64,000 bases of DNA from contig CAWEGO010000001.1 in NCBI GenBank assembly GCA_963808725.1, positions 744,001-808,000 on the forward strand, in the 5' to 3' direction. This document shows positions 31,761-40,435 of this stretch, piece by piece (position 1 is the stretch's first letter; each line of letters opens with the position of its first letter). Under the pieces are notes generated by a model, which saw nothing but the letters and a program-made list of their open reading frames with translations, was not told the origin of the DNA and ran no database searches. The DNA comes from JAHFUA01 sp963808725. Its GTDB lineage: Bacteria > Acidobacteriota > Terriglobia > Terriglobales > Acidobacteriaceae. A program made the position numbers and the translations under genes.

Positions 31761-34451
31761 CGGGATTTGCGGAACTCGGCTGAAGGCGGTGAAGTTCACG
31801 GCCGGGACATTGGCGCCGTTGACGGTCACCGGTTGGCTGGCCGGGGAGAAGATATCGCCCGCGAGGCTGGGCGTCACCGTGTAGCTGCCGTTGGCCAGCC
31901 CGGTGAAGCTGTAGTTGCCGGAGGCATCGGCGGTGGTGCTGGCGCTGGCCGTCCCGCTAAGCGCTACCGTCGCACCGCTGCCGCCGACCCCGCTGATGGT
32001 GCCCGAGATGCTCCAGGTTTGCGCCAGTACGGTCAGGCTGATCTGGGTTGAATTGTTCAAGCTGCCGGAGGTTCCGGCGATGGTCACGTTCCCCGTTCCC
32101 GTGGTGGCGGTGCCGTTCGCCGAAAGCGTCAGCGTGCTCGTAGTGGTCGTGCTGGTGGGAGTGAAGGATGCCGTTACCCCCGTCGGCAAGCCCGAGGCGG
32201 AAAGAGCCACGCTTCCGCTGAAGCCATTTTGCGGATTCACCGTGATGGTGCTGGGGCCGCCGGCGCCACCCTGGGTCAGAGTTACGCTCGTGGGGTTGGC
32301 CGAGAGGCTGAAGTTCGGCGCCGAGTTCGGCCAGTTGTTCACCAGGTTGGCGGCGTTGATGGTGCCGATGCCGGTGGCGAAATCCCAGCCCGGCGTGGTT
32401 GTAAAGGCGGGGCTGTAAGAGCTGGAAGTGGAAAGCACTCCTTTGGTTCCCGAGGGCAGATAGCAGTTGTTAGTGCCGGTGCAATTCACGTCCATGTCAC
32501 CCTGGGTCACGTCATAGAAAATGCACGAGCCGCCTGTGCCGTTGCCCAGAGTTGAATTGCAGGAACTGCTGCCGCTGCTGCCGTACTCGGTGGCAGCCAG
32601 ATGGTAGTAGACGGTGTTGGGATTGCCCTGGCGCGCCCCGGCCTTCTGATTCACCAGCGCCTGGATGCCGGCCAGGATGGGGGTGGAGAATGAGGTTCCG
32701 CCCGCCCCTGACCAGCCGCTGGGAGCGCCGGTGCATGCGGTCCCGCCGTGGGCGGTATCGGAATCGCAAAAAATGAAATAGTGTCCCCAGATGCCGTTGG
32801 CGGCAAACAGGGAGACGTCCGGCAGGTCGCGGACGCCGTCGCCAGGATTGCCGAACACCGATTGCCACGAGGGTTTGGCGTATCCCGCGCAGGTTCCGCT
32901 GACCACGCCACCCGTCGAGGGTGCACCGGTGGCGCAGCCGCTGGGACCGCCGCTGCCGGAAGCGGTGGTCAGGAATTGTTGGCCGCCGGTGCTGTTGCAG
33001 AAGCCGCTGCTGCCATAGGTTGTACCCGATCCGCTCGCGAAGGTGGCCAGCAGCACGCTGGCGCAGGAATCGTCCCACGGGATTTCCGGTATGTAGGACT
33101 TGGCGGAACCGAAGGTGGCCGTGTTGCTGGAGTTCCAATATGTGCTGTTGCTGCCAGCGAAGGTGTCGCCGTAGTCGGTGCCGCCCACGGCGACGTTGTA
33201 GGGAGTGGAAGCGAAGCCGTTGACCCCGATGCCGTGAGTCGCTTTTGAGCCGCCGGCATCGCAACTGGCGGCGCCTTCGTCGCCGGAGGAGACGAAAACC
33301 GAGACCCCTTCCGTCACCGCCTGCTGATAAGCCGAATTGTAGGCCGCATTAGCGCCCGCACCGTTGAAGGCTTCGCACTCGCCATAGCTGATGCTGATGA
33401 TGGCGGGCGGCGAGCTGCCGTTGATCAGGTTCTGGAAAGCGATCAGCCCGCCGAAGCTGCTGGTGTTCGCGCAGGATGCCAGCTCGATGGCGGCGCTGGG
33501 CGCGGCGGCGCTGGCATACTCCGCATCCAAAATCGCCTCGATGTCGTCGCTGTTGACTCCGGGATCGCTGCAATTGCTTCCGCCGCCGGTCGGCGCCGGG
33601 TGCAACTGCGTGAACGAGCCGGCGAAGCCGGACAGCCCGAAGGTCGAACGGAAGGTGGTCCAGTCGGCAGTGGTGAAGACGTCGGTGTCCTCGATCACCA
33701 CCACCGTCTGGCCCTGGCCAGAGGTGCCGGCCGTGAACAGCGGGTTCAGGTTATAGATGGTCGCCAAATCGGCGGGCACCACAGCCTGGGTTCCGGAGCC
33801 GAGAGTGTATTCGGCGCGCGGCTTGTACATGGCGTGCGGGCGGAAGTCGTAGAGGGAAACAATGCCAGCCACGGCGTTTGCCAGGGCCGCCGGGATCTGC
33901 GGTTCACCCATATTGGCGAAGTGCTTGACTCCGTTCACCTCCAGATGGTGGATGGTGGTGTGGAAGGCCTGGCGGACCTGCCCGGCGGTGCCGGAGAAGT
34001 CGATCAGCATCCCGCTGGGATAGACCACAGGGACGGTGAAACCGTGCGACTGGAGCCAGGCGGTGATGGTCTGCAAATCCTCCGGCGCCGGACCGAATCG
34101 CTCGCCGAATTCCTGCGCGGTCAGCCACTGGTGGAAGTTTGGAGAGTCGGGGTTGTGGAGTTGCTCGATCAGCTCTGTCAGCGCCTGTTCCTGCTCCGGG
34201 GTGCGCCGCAACTGGAGCAACATGTGCTCCATGGGCATGCTGTCGGCGGCCGGGCCCAGGTCGTTCTCCGAGTTGGCTTCAGGACGCCAGTTGCCGGCCA
34301 GAGTGATGAGCTGGTTTTCGTCCACCGGTTCGGTGATCAGCCGGCGGGCCGGCCTGCCGGCTTGGGCGTGGGCCGGCGCCACCAGAGCCGCTGCCAATAG
34401 GATCGCGACGACAACCGAGAACAAGTCCCAGCCAGTCTTTCCGGACACCAC
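29757..34451 (-). CDS. Secreted S53 (kumamolisin-like) peptidase with Ig-like and F5/8-type C domains
   Basis: 1564 residues. Signal peptide 1-30 (LFSVVVAILLAAALVAPAHAQ). Pro-kumamolisin activation domain about 70-210. Catalytic domain about 220-660 with E305/D309 (NSDDIEAILDAEY), the oxyanion Asp in SSGDEG (about 391) and S587 in GGTSFSTP. After it come an Ig-like domain (NFSLSANPTSVTL), a carboxypeptidase-regulatory-like domain (ISGVGGSGATVALSG), then three F5/8 type C (discoidin) domains separated by two Big-like linkers, repeating with a period of 258 residues. GTG 34451 is chosen because GGAGG sits 7 nt upstream. An earlier reading start at 34922 lies in upstream sequence without a signal peptide. 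Probably an acid-active secreted protease binding polysaccharide or surfaces (inference). Confidence 0.9.
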   Translation of the reverse strand: MVSGKTGWDLFSVVVAILLAAALVAPAHAQAGRPARRLITEPVDENQLITLAGNWRPEANSENDLGPAADSMPMEHMLLQLRRTPEQEQALTELIEQLHNPDSPNFHQWLTAQEFGERFGPAPEDLQTITAWLQSHGFTVPVVYPSGMLIDFSGTAGQVRQAFHTTIHHLEVNGVKHFANMGEPQIPAALANAVAGIVSLYDFRPHAMYKPRAEYTLGSGTQAVVPADLATIYNLNPLFTAGTSGQGQTVVVIEDTDVFTTADWTTFRSTFGLSGFAGSFTQLHPAPTGGGSNCSDPGVNSDDIEAILDAEYASAAAPSAAIELASCANTSSFGGLIAFQNLINGSSPPAIISISYGECEAFNGAGANAAYNSAYQQAVTEGVSVFVSSGDEGAASCDAGGSKATHGIGVNGFASTPYNVAVGGTDYGDTFAGSNSTYWNSSNTATFGSAKSYIPEIPWDDSCASVLLATFASGSGTTYGSSGFCNSTGGQQFLTTASGSGGPSGCATGAPSTGGVVSGTCAGYAKPSWQSVFGNPGDGVRDLPDVSLFAANGIWGHYFIFCDSDTAHGGTACTGAPSGWSGAGGTSFSTPILAGIQALVNQKAGARQGNPNTVYYHLAATEYGSSGSSSCNSTLGNGTGGSCIFYDVTQGDMDVNCTGTNNCYLPSGTKGVLSTSSSYSPAFTTTPGWDFATGIGTINAANLVNNWPNSAPNFSLSANPTSVTLTQGGAGGPSTITVNPQNGFSGSVALSASGLPTGVTASFTPTSTTTTSTLTLSANGTATTGTGNVTIAGTSGSLNNSTQISLTVLAQTWSISGTISGVGGSGATVALSGTASASTTADASGNYSFTGLANGSYTVTPSLAGDIFSPASQPVTVNGANVPAVNFTAFSRVPQIPWSILFVDSQETSCYNGAATNAIDGNPSTMWHTQFCGASPPTPHEIQINLGASYSLTAFQYLPRQDGSACGWIKQYEFYVSADGVNWGTPVATGTFNYGSLSTQCPGPGAGVPAALQIVFPPATGHYVRLRALSEINGNPWTSAAEIDVLGALASGQSAALASVSLNPATVAGGGASTGTVMLSVPAPAGGAAVSLSSSNTAVATVPASVTVPANAVSATFTVNTSAVSSTTQVNISGSYNGSVQATLTVAPGLIPQTGWSLLSVDSQETTCYNGAATNAFDGNPATLWHTQFCGGAPPTPHQISINLGASYTLNGFQYLPRQDGSACGWIKDYAFYISTDGVNWGTAVATGTFNYGSLSTNCPGPGAGVPPALQVTFPATTGQYIRLVGLDELNGNPWTSAAEIDVLGSLASGQSAALASVSLNPATVAGGGASTGTVTLSVPAPAGGAVVSLSSSNTAVATVPASVTVPANAVSATFTVNSSAVSSTTQVNISGSYNGSAQATLTVTPGLIPQTGWSLLSVDSQETTCYNGAAINAFDGNPATMWHTQFCGGTPPTPHQISINLGASYTLSGFQYLPRQDGSSCGWIKDYAFYVSTDGVNWGTAVATGTFNYGSLSTNCPGPGAGVPPALQVTFPATTGQYIRLVGLDELHGNPWTSAAEINVLGQ

Positions 34452-34582
34452 GCACACACCTCCGCCGCAGAGTGCCTGATAGTGTCGCGTTCTAGGGGCA
34501 TAAGTAAAGAGCCCAGTCGTGCACATTAGACGGTGCACCATTAGATATCCCGCGAATGGCGCGGCGCCACGACCGCGGCGCT

Positions 34583-36013
34583 TTAAGCCGCTGGCTCGGG
34601 CAACCACTGGTAGTGGGTCAGCAAAAGAGCCAGCGCGCAGGAGCCGAGGTGGGCCAGGGTGTTGTCGGTACGGCTGACTAGAATGATGGGCACGCGCGCG
34701 CCCAGCACCAGTCCCGCGACCTGGGCTTCGGCGAAGTATTCGAGTTGCTTGGCCAGGATGTTGCCAGCCTCCAGGTCGGGGGCGACAAAGATGTCGGCGC
34801 GGCCGGCGACGGAGGAGAGCACCCCCTTCATCTTGGCCGCCTCTTCCGACACCGCCACGTCGAAGGCCAGCGGCCCATCGAGCACGCCGCCAGTGATCTG
34901 CCCGCGCTCCGCCATCTTGCACAGCACCGCCGCGTCCAGCGTGGACCTGAGCTTGGGGGAAACCATCTCCTGCGCCGAGAGGATGGCGACCTTGGGCGCG
35001 GAAATCCCCAGCGAGCGTGCCAGGTCGATGGCGTTCTGGATGATGTCGCGCTTTTCTTCCAGCGTCGGAAAGCTGTTCAGCACGGCATCGGTGAGGAACA
35101 ACGGGCGGGGAAAGCTGGGTACGTCCAGCGCGAACACATGGCTCATGCGCCGCTCGGTGCGCAATCCCTGTTGCGAGTCGGCGAAGTGCATGAGTTCGTC
35201 GGTGCGCAGGCTGCCCCGCATCAGCGCCTGCACCTTGCGCTCCCGCGCCAAGGCCACTGCAGTGGCGGCCGCATCATGGCTGTGCTCGGTGCTGACGATG
35301 TCATAGGGCGTCAGGTCAAGCTGCGCCTGCTCGGCGGCGGCGCGGATCTTGGCTTCGGGACCGACCAGCACCGGTCGGATCAGGTTCGCCTTGGCCGCCT
35401 CGATCGCGGCCAGCAGCGCGTGCGCGTCCACCGGGTGCACCACCGCGGTGCGCAGTGGCTCTAGTCCCCGCGCCGCCTCGATCAGCTTGCGGTAATGCCG
35501 GCCTTTTTCCAGCAGCTTGACTTCGGGCATGGTCACGCGCTGGCGCGAGATTTTCTCCGTGGACGCGATCACCTCGGCGACGCCGCTGATCACCACCTCG
35601 CCGCGCTGGTTGGTGGCCTGGCACTCCAGCGTCACCCGGTGCTTCTCCGCATTCTTTTCCGTGACTTTGACGGTGACCGTGATGGTGTCGCCCAGCCCCA
35701 CCGGCTTGCGGAAACGCAGCGATTGGCCAAGGTAGATGGCTCCGGGGCCGGGGAGCTGCGTGCCGAGTACGGTGGAGATCAGGGAGCCACCCCACATGCC
35801 ATGCGCGATGATCTTGTGGAACATGTCGCTTTGTGCGAAGGCCTCGTCCACGTGGGCGGGATTCACGTCGCCGGACATGATCGCGAACAGCTCGATGTCC
35901 TTGTAAGTCAAGGTGCGGGCAAGGCTGGCGCTGTCGCCCACCTGGAGCTCATCGAAGGTACGGTTCTCGATGCGGTCCATGCTGCTACGCGGCAACTCGA
36001 GGTCCAGTTTCAT
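34583..36013 (-). CDS. MaoC-like hydratase fused to phosphate acyltransferase
   Basis: 476 residues. The N-terminal domain (about 15-155) is a MaoC/PhaJ-type (R)-specific enoyl-CoA hydratase with AIMSGDVNPAHVDEAFAQ and IIAHGMWGGSLIS. The C-terminal domain (about 165-476) is a phosphate acetyl/butyryltransferase (RPVLVGPEAKIRAAAEQA; ILSAQEMVSPKLRSTLDAAVL; FVAPDLEAGNILAKQLEYF). Fusions of this type occur near PHA and butyrate genes. It could supply (R)-3-hydroxyacyl-CoA or acyl-phosphate. The start could be the internal ATG at residue 12. It lies divergently from the SDR gene. Confidence 0.9.
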   Translation of the reverse strand: MKLDLELPRSSMDRIENRTFDELQVGDSASLARTLTYKDIELFAIMSGDVNPAHVDEAFAQSDMFHKIIAHGMWGGSLISTVLGTQLPGPGAIYLGQSLRFRKPVGLGDTITVTVKVTEKNAEKHRVTLECQATNQRGEVVISGVAEVIASTEKISRQRVTMPEVKLLEKGRHYRKLIEAARGLEPLRTAVVHPVDAHALLAAIEAAKANLIRPVLVGPEAKIRAAAEQAQLDLTPYDIVSTEHSHDAAATAVALARERKVQALMRGSLRTDELMHFADSQQGLRTERRMSHVFALDVPSFPRPLFLTDAVLNSFPTLEEKRDIIQNAIDLARSLGISAPKVAILSAQEMVSPKLRSTLDAAVLCKMAERGQITGGVLDGPLAFDVAVSEEAAKMKGVLSSVAGRADIFVAPDLEAGNILAKQLEYFAEAQVAGLVLGARVPIILVSRTDNTLAHLGSCALALLLTHYQWLPEPAA

Positions 36014-36300
36014 TTCGGGAAATTAATTTCATGCCGGGCGGGAAGCCCAACGGGAAGGATTCGCCTAATCGGCACAGCATCCTTGCTCCGGCGCCCGGCT
36101 CCATGCCAATTTGCTCCCGGCCGGACCGCTCCGGCTGTGACCCAAAGCACAGAAGGCCGTGACTCAGCTAGCCTCAATTTCAGGTATTGTTCTGTGGCGC
36201 AGATTTGTGATTTAATGCACTGCAGTAGGAACTTGCTGCAACGCACACAAGGCAGTTTTCGCCAGAAACGTCGTTCCTTGGCGGAGGCAACCGACACCCC

Positions 36301-37131
36301 ATGCCATTCACTCTAGAGGGCAGGACGGCGCTGGTCACCGGCGCTGCCCGCGGCATCGGCCGCGCCATCGCCACCCGGCTGGCCGAGGCGGGGGCCGCGG
36401 TCATGATCAACGATCTGGATGAAGCCGCGGTCACCGAGGCTGAGTGCGGGCTGCGCACCGCCGGACTGCAGGCCGCCCACGTATGCGGAGACCTCACCAA
36501 TCCGGCATTCCCCGAGCAGATGGTGAAGGCTACGCTGGATACTTTCGGGGCGGTCGACATCATCGTCAACAACGCCGGCTACACCTGGGACAACGTCATT
36601 CAGAAGACTACGGATGAGCAGTTCCAGGCCATGCTCGACATTCATCTGGTGGTTCCCTTCCGTGTGCTGCGGGCGGCCTCGGGCTACATCCGGGAAGCCG
36701 CCAAAAGCGAGATCGCGGCCGGCAAGCGGGTGATGCGCAAGGTGGTCAACATCACGTCCATCGCCGGGACCCAGGGCAACGCCGGCCAGGCGGGCTATTC
36801 CTCGGGCAAAGCGGGAGTGATCGGGCTGACCAAGATGCTGGCCAAGGAGTGGGGACGTTATAACGTGAACGTCAATGCCGTCGGCTTCGGCCTCATCGAC
36901 ACGCGCCTGATCCAGCCGATCAACGGCGACCATTCCAATATCGAGATGCATGGGCACCAGATCCGCATCGGTGTGCAACCGGCGATGCTGGACGCAGCCA
37001 AGAAGGCCTCCGCCCTGGGAAGGCTAGGTACGCCGGAGGAAGCCGCAGGCGCGGTCCTATTCTTCTGCTCACCGCTGTCGGATTACGTGACCGGGGAAGT
37101 GCTGATCTGTGGCGGCGGCTTCAACTTCTAG
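36301..37131 (+). CDS. Short-chain dehydrogenase/reductase (FabG/PhaB-like)
   Basis: 276 residues with the NAD(P)-binding GAARGIGRAIA, NNAGYTWDN, catalytic Ser in VNITSIAGTQGN, and YxxxK in AGYSSGKAGVIG. The C-terminus GEVLICGGGFNF is typical of FabG-like reductases. Upstream, between 36014 and 36300, no gene is seen. Its place between the MaoC fusion and the PHA genes suggests acetoacetyl-CoA or 3-oxoacyl reduction for polymer precursor supply (inference). Confidence 0.88.
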   Translation: MPFTLEGRTALVTGAARGIGRAIATRLAEAGAAVMINDLDEAAVTEAECGLRTAGLQAAHVCGDLTNPAFPEQMVKATLDTFGAVDIIVNNAGYTWDNVIQKTTDEQFQAMLDIHLVVPFRVLRAASGYIREAAKSEIAAGKRVMRKVVNITSIAGTQGNAGQAGYSSGKAGVIGLTKMLAKEWGRYNVNVNAVGFGLIDTRLIQPINGDHSNIEMHGHQIRIGVQPAMLDAAKKASALGRLGTPEEAAGAVLFFCSPLSDYVTGEVLICGGGFNF

Positions 37132-37141
37132 GGGCTCAGAA

Positions 37142-37315
37142 TTACGAAGCCTTGGCGAGCGCCTTCAACTCGGGTTCGTGCGGCGCCTCAGCGTCCACCA
37201 ACTGCCGCAACTCGAGCCAGTGTTCCAGACTAAACTCGTACCCGGAATCGTAGGAGGTCACCTGCGGCCGGCCGGCGGATGGGGTTGGTGATTTAGGTGC
37301 CAGTTCGCTGACCAT
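37142..37315 (-). CDS. Small protein, unknown
   Basis: 57 residues starting MVSELAPKSPTPSAGRPQV, with GYEFSLEHWLELRQLVDAEA in the middle. GGGAGA lies 8 nt before the ATG. Convergent with the SDR gene. Composition looks coding, but no family is recognised. Confidence 0.4.
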   Translation of the reverse strand: MVSELAPKSPTPSAGRPQVTSYDSGYEFSLEHWLELRQLVDAEAPHEPELKALAKAS

Positions 37316-37558
37316 TGGGGAATCTCCCTTTTCTATCCTGATTACAGCCGCCCGCCATCCATGGGGGAGCCTGCTGCTGCATGCTAGGCTATTCGGCCCA
37401 GAAACGAATTGTTTGTGATGGCAGTCACCGCTGGCAGTGACCCGCCGCAAGTCAAGCAAGTCCACTTCTCGGCTGATGTTAGCTCAGACCCGGCCCTGGG
37501 TAGCAATACCGGGCTGTTTAAAAAAATGGGAAAAATTTTGAACCAGCCGATCAGATAA

Positions 37559-38098
37559 TCAGGCTCTGCGGCGCGGCTTGGCGCGTTTCTTGCGGGCTGA
37601 TTTCCTAGCCCCGAGGTTGGATACGATCGACTCCAGTTCTGCCACGCGCCGCTTCAGTTCGCGGCTTTCATGGCCTTCTGCCGGAGCGTTGGCAGGCGGA
37701 GCCGCGTCCGCGTTGGCTGGCCGCTGCGTCCCGGGCGCCGGTATGAATCCGAATGGGCTGAGCGGCATCGGCAAGGAGCGATAGGCGTTCTGGTACAGGT
37801 CGTACATCGCTTTGGCGTAGTTCAGGGCGGTTTCCTGGCTGGCGCGGTTGGTGGCGGAGACCATCTGCCGCAGGATGTCGAGGGGGAAGGCCGACCCCGG
37901 AGTCTTGGCCTGTTCCACGATGATCTGGGTGAGCACGAGGCGGGTGAGGTCTTCGCCGCTGGTGGCGTCCACCACCTGCACCTCGCGCCCCTCCTGCACC
38001 ATCTGGGCCACCTCCTCCAGGTTGATGTAGCGGCTGTTGGTGCTGTCGTAGAGGCGGCGGTTTTCGTACTTCTTGATGATGACCGGTGTGCGTTCCAT
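37559..38098 (-). CDS. phaR: PHA synthesis regulator PhaR
   Basis: 179 residues. The N-terminal PHB/PHA accumulation regulator domain is intact: VIIKKYENRRLYDSTNSRYI and EVAQMVQEGREVQVVDATSGEDLTRLVLTQII. The tail is Ala/Pro-rich and ends in a basic stretch (RKSARKKRAKPRRRA). Known members bind both PHA granules and DNA and repress the phasin gene, which here is divergently transcribed and has a matching operator. ATG 38098 gives MERTPVIIKK, the usual N-terminus. Confidence 0.9.
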   Translation of the reverse strand: MERTPVIIKKYENRRLYDSTNSRYINLEEVAQMVQEGREVQVVDATSGEDLTRLVLTQIIVEQAKTPGSAFPLDILRQMVSATNRASQETALNYAKAMYDLYQNAYRSLPMPLSPFGFIPAPGTQRPANADAAPPANAPAEGHESRELKRRVAELESIVSNLGARKSARKKRAKPRRRA

Positions 38099-38117
38099 GG
38101 CGGAGATAATTTTACGC

Positions 38118-38145
38118 TTGACATCCGCTGGCGGTGCGGTATGAT
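38118..38145 (+). promoter_or_regulatory. Sigma-70 promoter of the phasin gene
   Basis: TTGACA (38118-38123) and TATGAT (38140-38145) with a 16-nt spacer, close to the sigma-70 consensus. The PhaR operator begins five bases downstream, and the phasin ATG lies 52 nt after the -10. Confidence 0.7.
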
Positions 38146-38147
38146 TA

Positions 38148-38162
38148 TGCTGCAATGCAGCA
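38148..38162. promoter_or_regulatory. PhaR operator
   Basis: TGCTGCA-A-TGCAGCA is a perfect 15-bp palindrome containing CTGC-N3-GCAG (38150-38160), the site reported for PhaR in Paracoccus. It covers the likely transcription start, so PhaR bound here would block the phasin promoter. Confidence 0.65.
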
Positions 38163-38197
38163 CGACGTGCAACATAACGGGAAGGAGAAAAGATAAC

Positions 38198-38764
38198 ATG
38201 AAGACTAAAGACAAGGTAGCCCCGGCCGAAAAGCCCGAGGTGCTGGAGAATTTTGTGCCTCTGTACATGAAGGGCATCGAGGTGATCGCGGAGCTGCAGA
38301 AGAAGTCGCTGGAGATCGCCGCGCAACAGAACACGGAGTGGGTGGCGGCGGGCAAGAAAGCCGTGGCCCGCTACATTCCCGCGGCCCAGGTGAACCCAGT
38401 GTTCGACCTGGCGGCGCAGGCGTTCGACACCATTCTGGAAGGCCAGAAGGAAGCTATTGACCTGGCGCTGGAGCAGAACCAGACCGTGGCCGGCTTCGCC
38501 AAAGAGGGCATCGAGTCGGTGGCCAACCTGACCAACGGCCTGACCGCGCTGTTCCAGAAGTCGGTGGAATATTCTGTTGCAATGCAGAAAAAGGCGCTCG
38601 AGCTTGCTGCAGAGCAGAATAAGTCCGCCTATGACGCCGTGACCCGGCAGTTCGGCTTCTCCGGCAGCCCGGTGGAGACCTTCCAGCGCAGCCTGGATGC
38701 TCTGATGGAGACCCAGAAGAAGGTGCTGGACATCGCGGCCAAGCCGCTGAAGACAGTCGCATAA
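38198..38764 (+). CDS. Phasin (PHA granule-associated protein)
   Basis: 188 residues, all amphipathic helix with repeated QKKxLExAAxQN motifs (LQKKSLEIAAQQN; AMQKKALELAAEQN; TQKKVLDIAAKPL). It coats PHA granules. GGAAGGAGAAAAGATAAC precedes ATG 38198. It is probably repressed by PhaR until granules form. Confidence 0.75.
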   Translation: MKTKDKVAPAEKPEVLENFVPLYMKGIEVIAELQKKSLEIAAQQNTEWVAAGKKAVARYIPAAQVNPVFDLAAQAFDTILEGQKEAIDLALEQNQTVAGFAKEGIESVANLTNGLTALFQKSVEYSVAMQKKALELAAEQNKSAYDAVTRQFGFSGSPVETFQRSLDALMETQKKVLDIAAKPLKTVA

Positions 38765-38871
38765 AGCGGTTGTATACTGCGCGTTTGTAGATGGCCTGGA
38801 GGCCCCGGTTAACCCACCGGGCGTATTCGGCTGTCTGCGACAGCAGCTTCCCGACGAGGAAAGGACTTGCA

Positions 38872-39315
38872 ATGGCCAAGGATGCAACCGGCAATGGCGC
38901 GCAGTTCGACCCGATGGGCTCCTGGCGCCAGATGCGGGATAGCTATCTCGACGTGTGGGCCAAGACCATGGTGGAGACCGTCAATACTGAAGCCTACGCC
39001 AGGGCCACAGGCAGCATGCTGGACGGGTATCTGGCGGTCTCGTCTCCCTTCCGCGAAGCGGTGGAGAAGGCCATGCTGCAGGCGCTGCAACAGCTCAGCA
39101 TGCCCAGCCGGGTGGACTTCATCGGATTGGCGGAACGGCTTACCAACGTGGAAATGCGTCTGGACGACATGGATGCCAAGCTGGACCGGATCGAAGCACT
39201 GTTCTCTAAACCGGCGACGGCGACCCGCCGCCCTGCGGCTGCACCCACCACCCCAGCGACCCAAAACCGGGTTCGCCGGGGACCCCGGCCCAGCCGCCGG
39301 AAAAGGACGAAGTAG
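38872..39315 (+). CDS. PhaE-like subunit of class III PHA synthase or phasin-like protein
   Basis: 147 residues: FDPMGSWRQMRDSYLDVWAK, helical middle SSPFREAVEKAMLQALQQL, a coiled-coil-like TNVEMRLDDMDAKLDRIEALFSKP, then a Pro/Arg-rich tail. It is shorter than classic PhaE (about 350 residues) but sits 2 nt before phaC and shares the PhaE-type central helices. ATG 38872 is preferred; the upstream start at 38791 reads through the leader. Confidence 0.6.
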   Translation: MAKDATGNGAQFDPMGSWRQMRDSYLDVWAKTMVETVNTEAYARATGSMLDGYLAVSSPFREAVEKAMLQALQQLSMPSRVDFIGLAERLTNVEMRLDDMDAKLDRIEALFSKPATATRRPAAAPTTPATQNRVRRGPRPSRRKRTK

Positions 39316-39317
39316 CC

Positions 39318-40379
39318 ATGGCAGACGCTTCGGTGATCGATCCCATCGCCAACATGCAAAGACTCATCATCTTCAACAAGGTAGTGACCTCGAAGGTGCC
39401 CATAGCCCAGACCCCGAAGCAAATGGTGTGGGCGCTGAACAAGGCCAAGCTCTACCGCTACGTGCCCGTGGTGCCGGAGGAGCAGCGCCATCCCGTCCCC
39501 CTGCTGTTGGTGTTCGCGGTGATGAACCGGCCCTACATCATCGACCTGCGGCCGGGGCACAGCTACGTCGAGTACATGGTGAAGAAGGGTTATGACGTTT
39601 ATCTGCTGGATTGGGGATCTCCCGGTCTGGAAGACAAGAATATGAATTTCGGCGATTACACGCTGGAGTACTTGCCGCGTGCGATCCGCAAGCTGAAAGC
39701 CGTTTCCAGGGTGGAAGAATTCAGCATGCTGGGCTGGTGCATCGGGGCGATCATCGCTACCAGTTACGCCGCCCTGCGGCCGGATGACGGCTTGCGCAAC
39801 TTGATCCTGTTGACCGCCCCACTCGACTTTTCTGATAAAGAGGGAATCACCTTCGCCCGCTGGACCGCCGAACCTAATTTCGACGTGGACAAAGTGCTGC
39901 AGACCTTCGGCAACATGCCGGCCGAGATGATCGACTACGGCGCCAAGGCCCTGAAGCCGGTGGAGAATTATGTCGGCAATTTCCTACGCCTGTGGGACAA
40001 CCTCGACGATCCCAAGGTGGTCGAGGCTTGGCAGGCCATGAATACCTGGGTGACCGACAACATTCCCATGGCGGGGGCGACCTTCCGGCAACTGGTGGTC
40101 GATCTGTATCGCAACGACCGCTTGATGAAAGGCGAGTGGGTGCTGCGCGGCGAGCGGGTTGATGTGGGCAAGATTCGGGCGAACCTGTTGACAGTGATTG
40201 CCGAAACCGATCACATCACGCCGCCCTGCCAGTCGCGGGCGATCATGGGCCGAGTCAGCAGTAAGGACAAGGAACTATTCAGCATCCCCGGCGGGCACAT
40301 CGGGATCATGGCCGGAAGCGGGGCCAGCAAGGTGACCTGGCCGCACATTGACGGCTGGCTGGGCCCGCGCTCGGAATAA
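39318..40379 (+). CDS. phaC: PHA synthase, class III PhaC
   Basis: 353 residues, alpha/beta hydrolase fold. The lipase-like box is GWCIG with the catalytic Cys at 141, Asp at 298 (VIAETDHITP) and His at 327 (PGGHIGI). Length and lack of a long N-terminal domain fit class III, which needs a PhaE partner, here the preceding gene. It polymerises (R)-3-hydroxyacyl-CoA. Neighbours: PhaR, phasin, PhaE-like, and further upstream the SDR and the hydratase fusion. Confidence 0.92.
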   Translation: MADASVIDPIANMQRLIIFNKVVTSKVPIAQTPKQMVWALNKAKLYRYVPVVPEEQRHPVPLLLVFAVMNRPYIIDLRPGHSYVEYMVKKGYDVYLLDWGSPGLEDKNMNFGDYTLEYLPRAIRKLKAVSRVEEFSMLGWCIGAIIATSYAALRPDDGLRNLILLTAPLDFSDKEGITFARWTAEPNFDVDKVLQTFGNMPAEMIDYGAKALKPVENYVGNFLRLWDNLDDPKVVEAWQAMNTWVTDNIPMAGATFRQLVVDLYRNDRLMKGEWVLRGERVDVGKIRANLLTVIAETDHITPPCQSRAIMGRVSSKDKELFSIPGGHIGIMAGSGASKVTWPHIDGWLGPRSE

Positions 40380-40398
40380 CGACAATTGCGCACCAAAA

Positions 40399-40435
40399 CG
40401 GCGGCACGAGTTGATCGTGCCGCCGATATTTTTTT
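40399..40435 (+). terminator. Rho-independent terminator after phaC
   Basis: CGGCGGCACGA/TCGTGCCGCCG, an 11-bp perfect stem with a 5-nt loop, then ATA and seven T residues. The hairpin is repeated almost identically at 41837-41872 and 42563-42590. Confidence 0.85.

Noticed and set aside
34452..34922. Upstream extension of the S53 peptidase frame
   Set aside because: It is repeat-like Gly/Arg/Ala-rich translation without a signal peptide and lies opposite the acyltransferase gene. A proper GTG start with GGAGG and a signal peptide exists at 34451.
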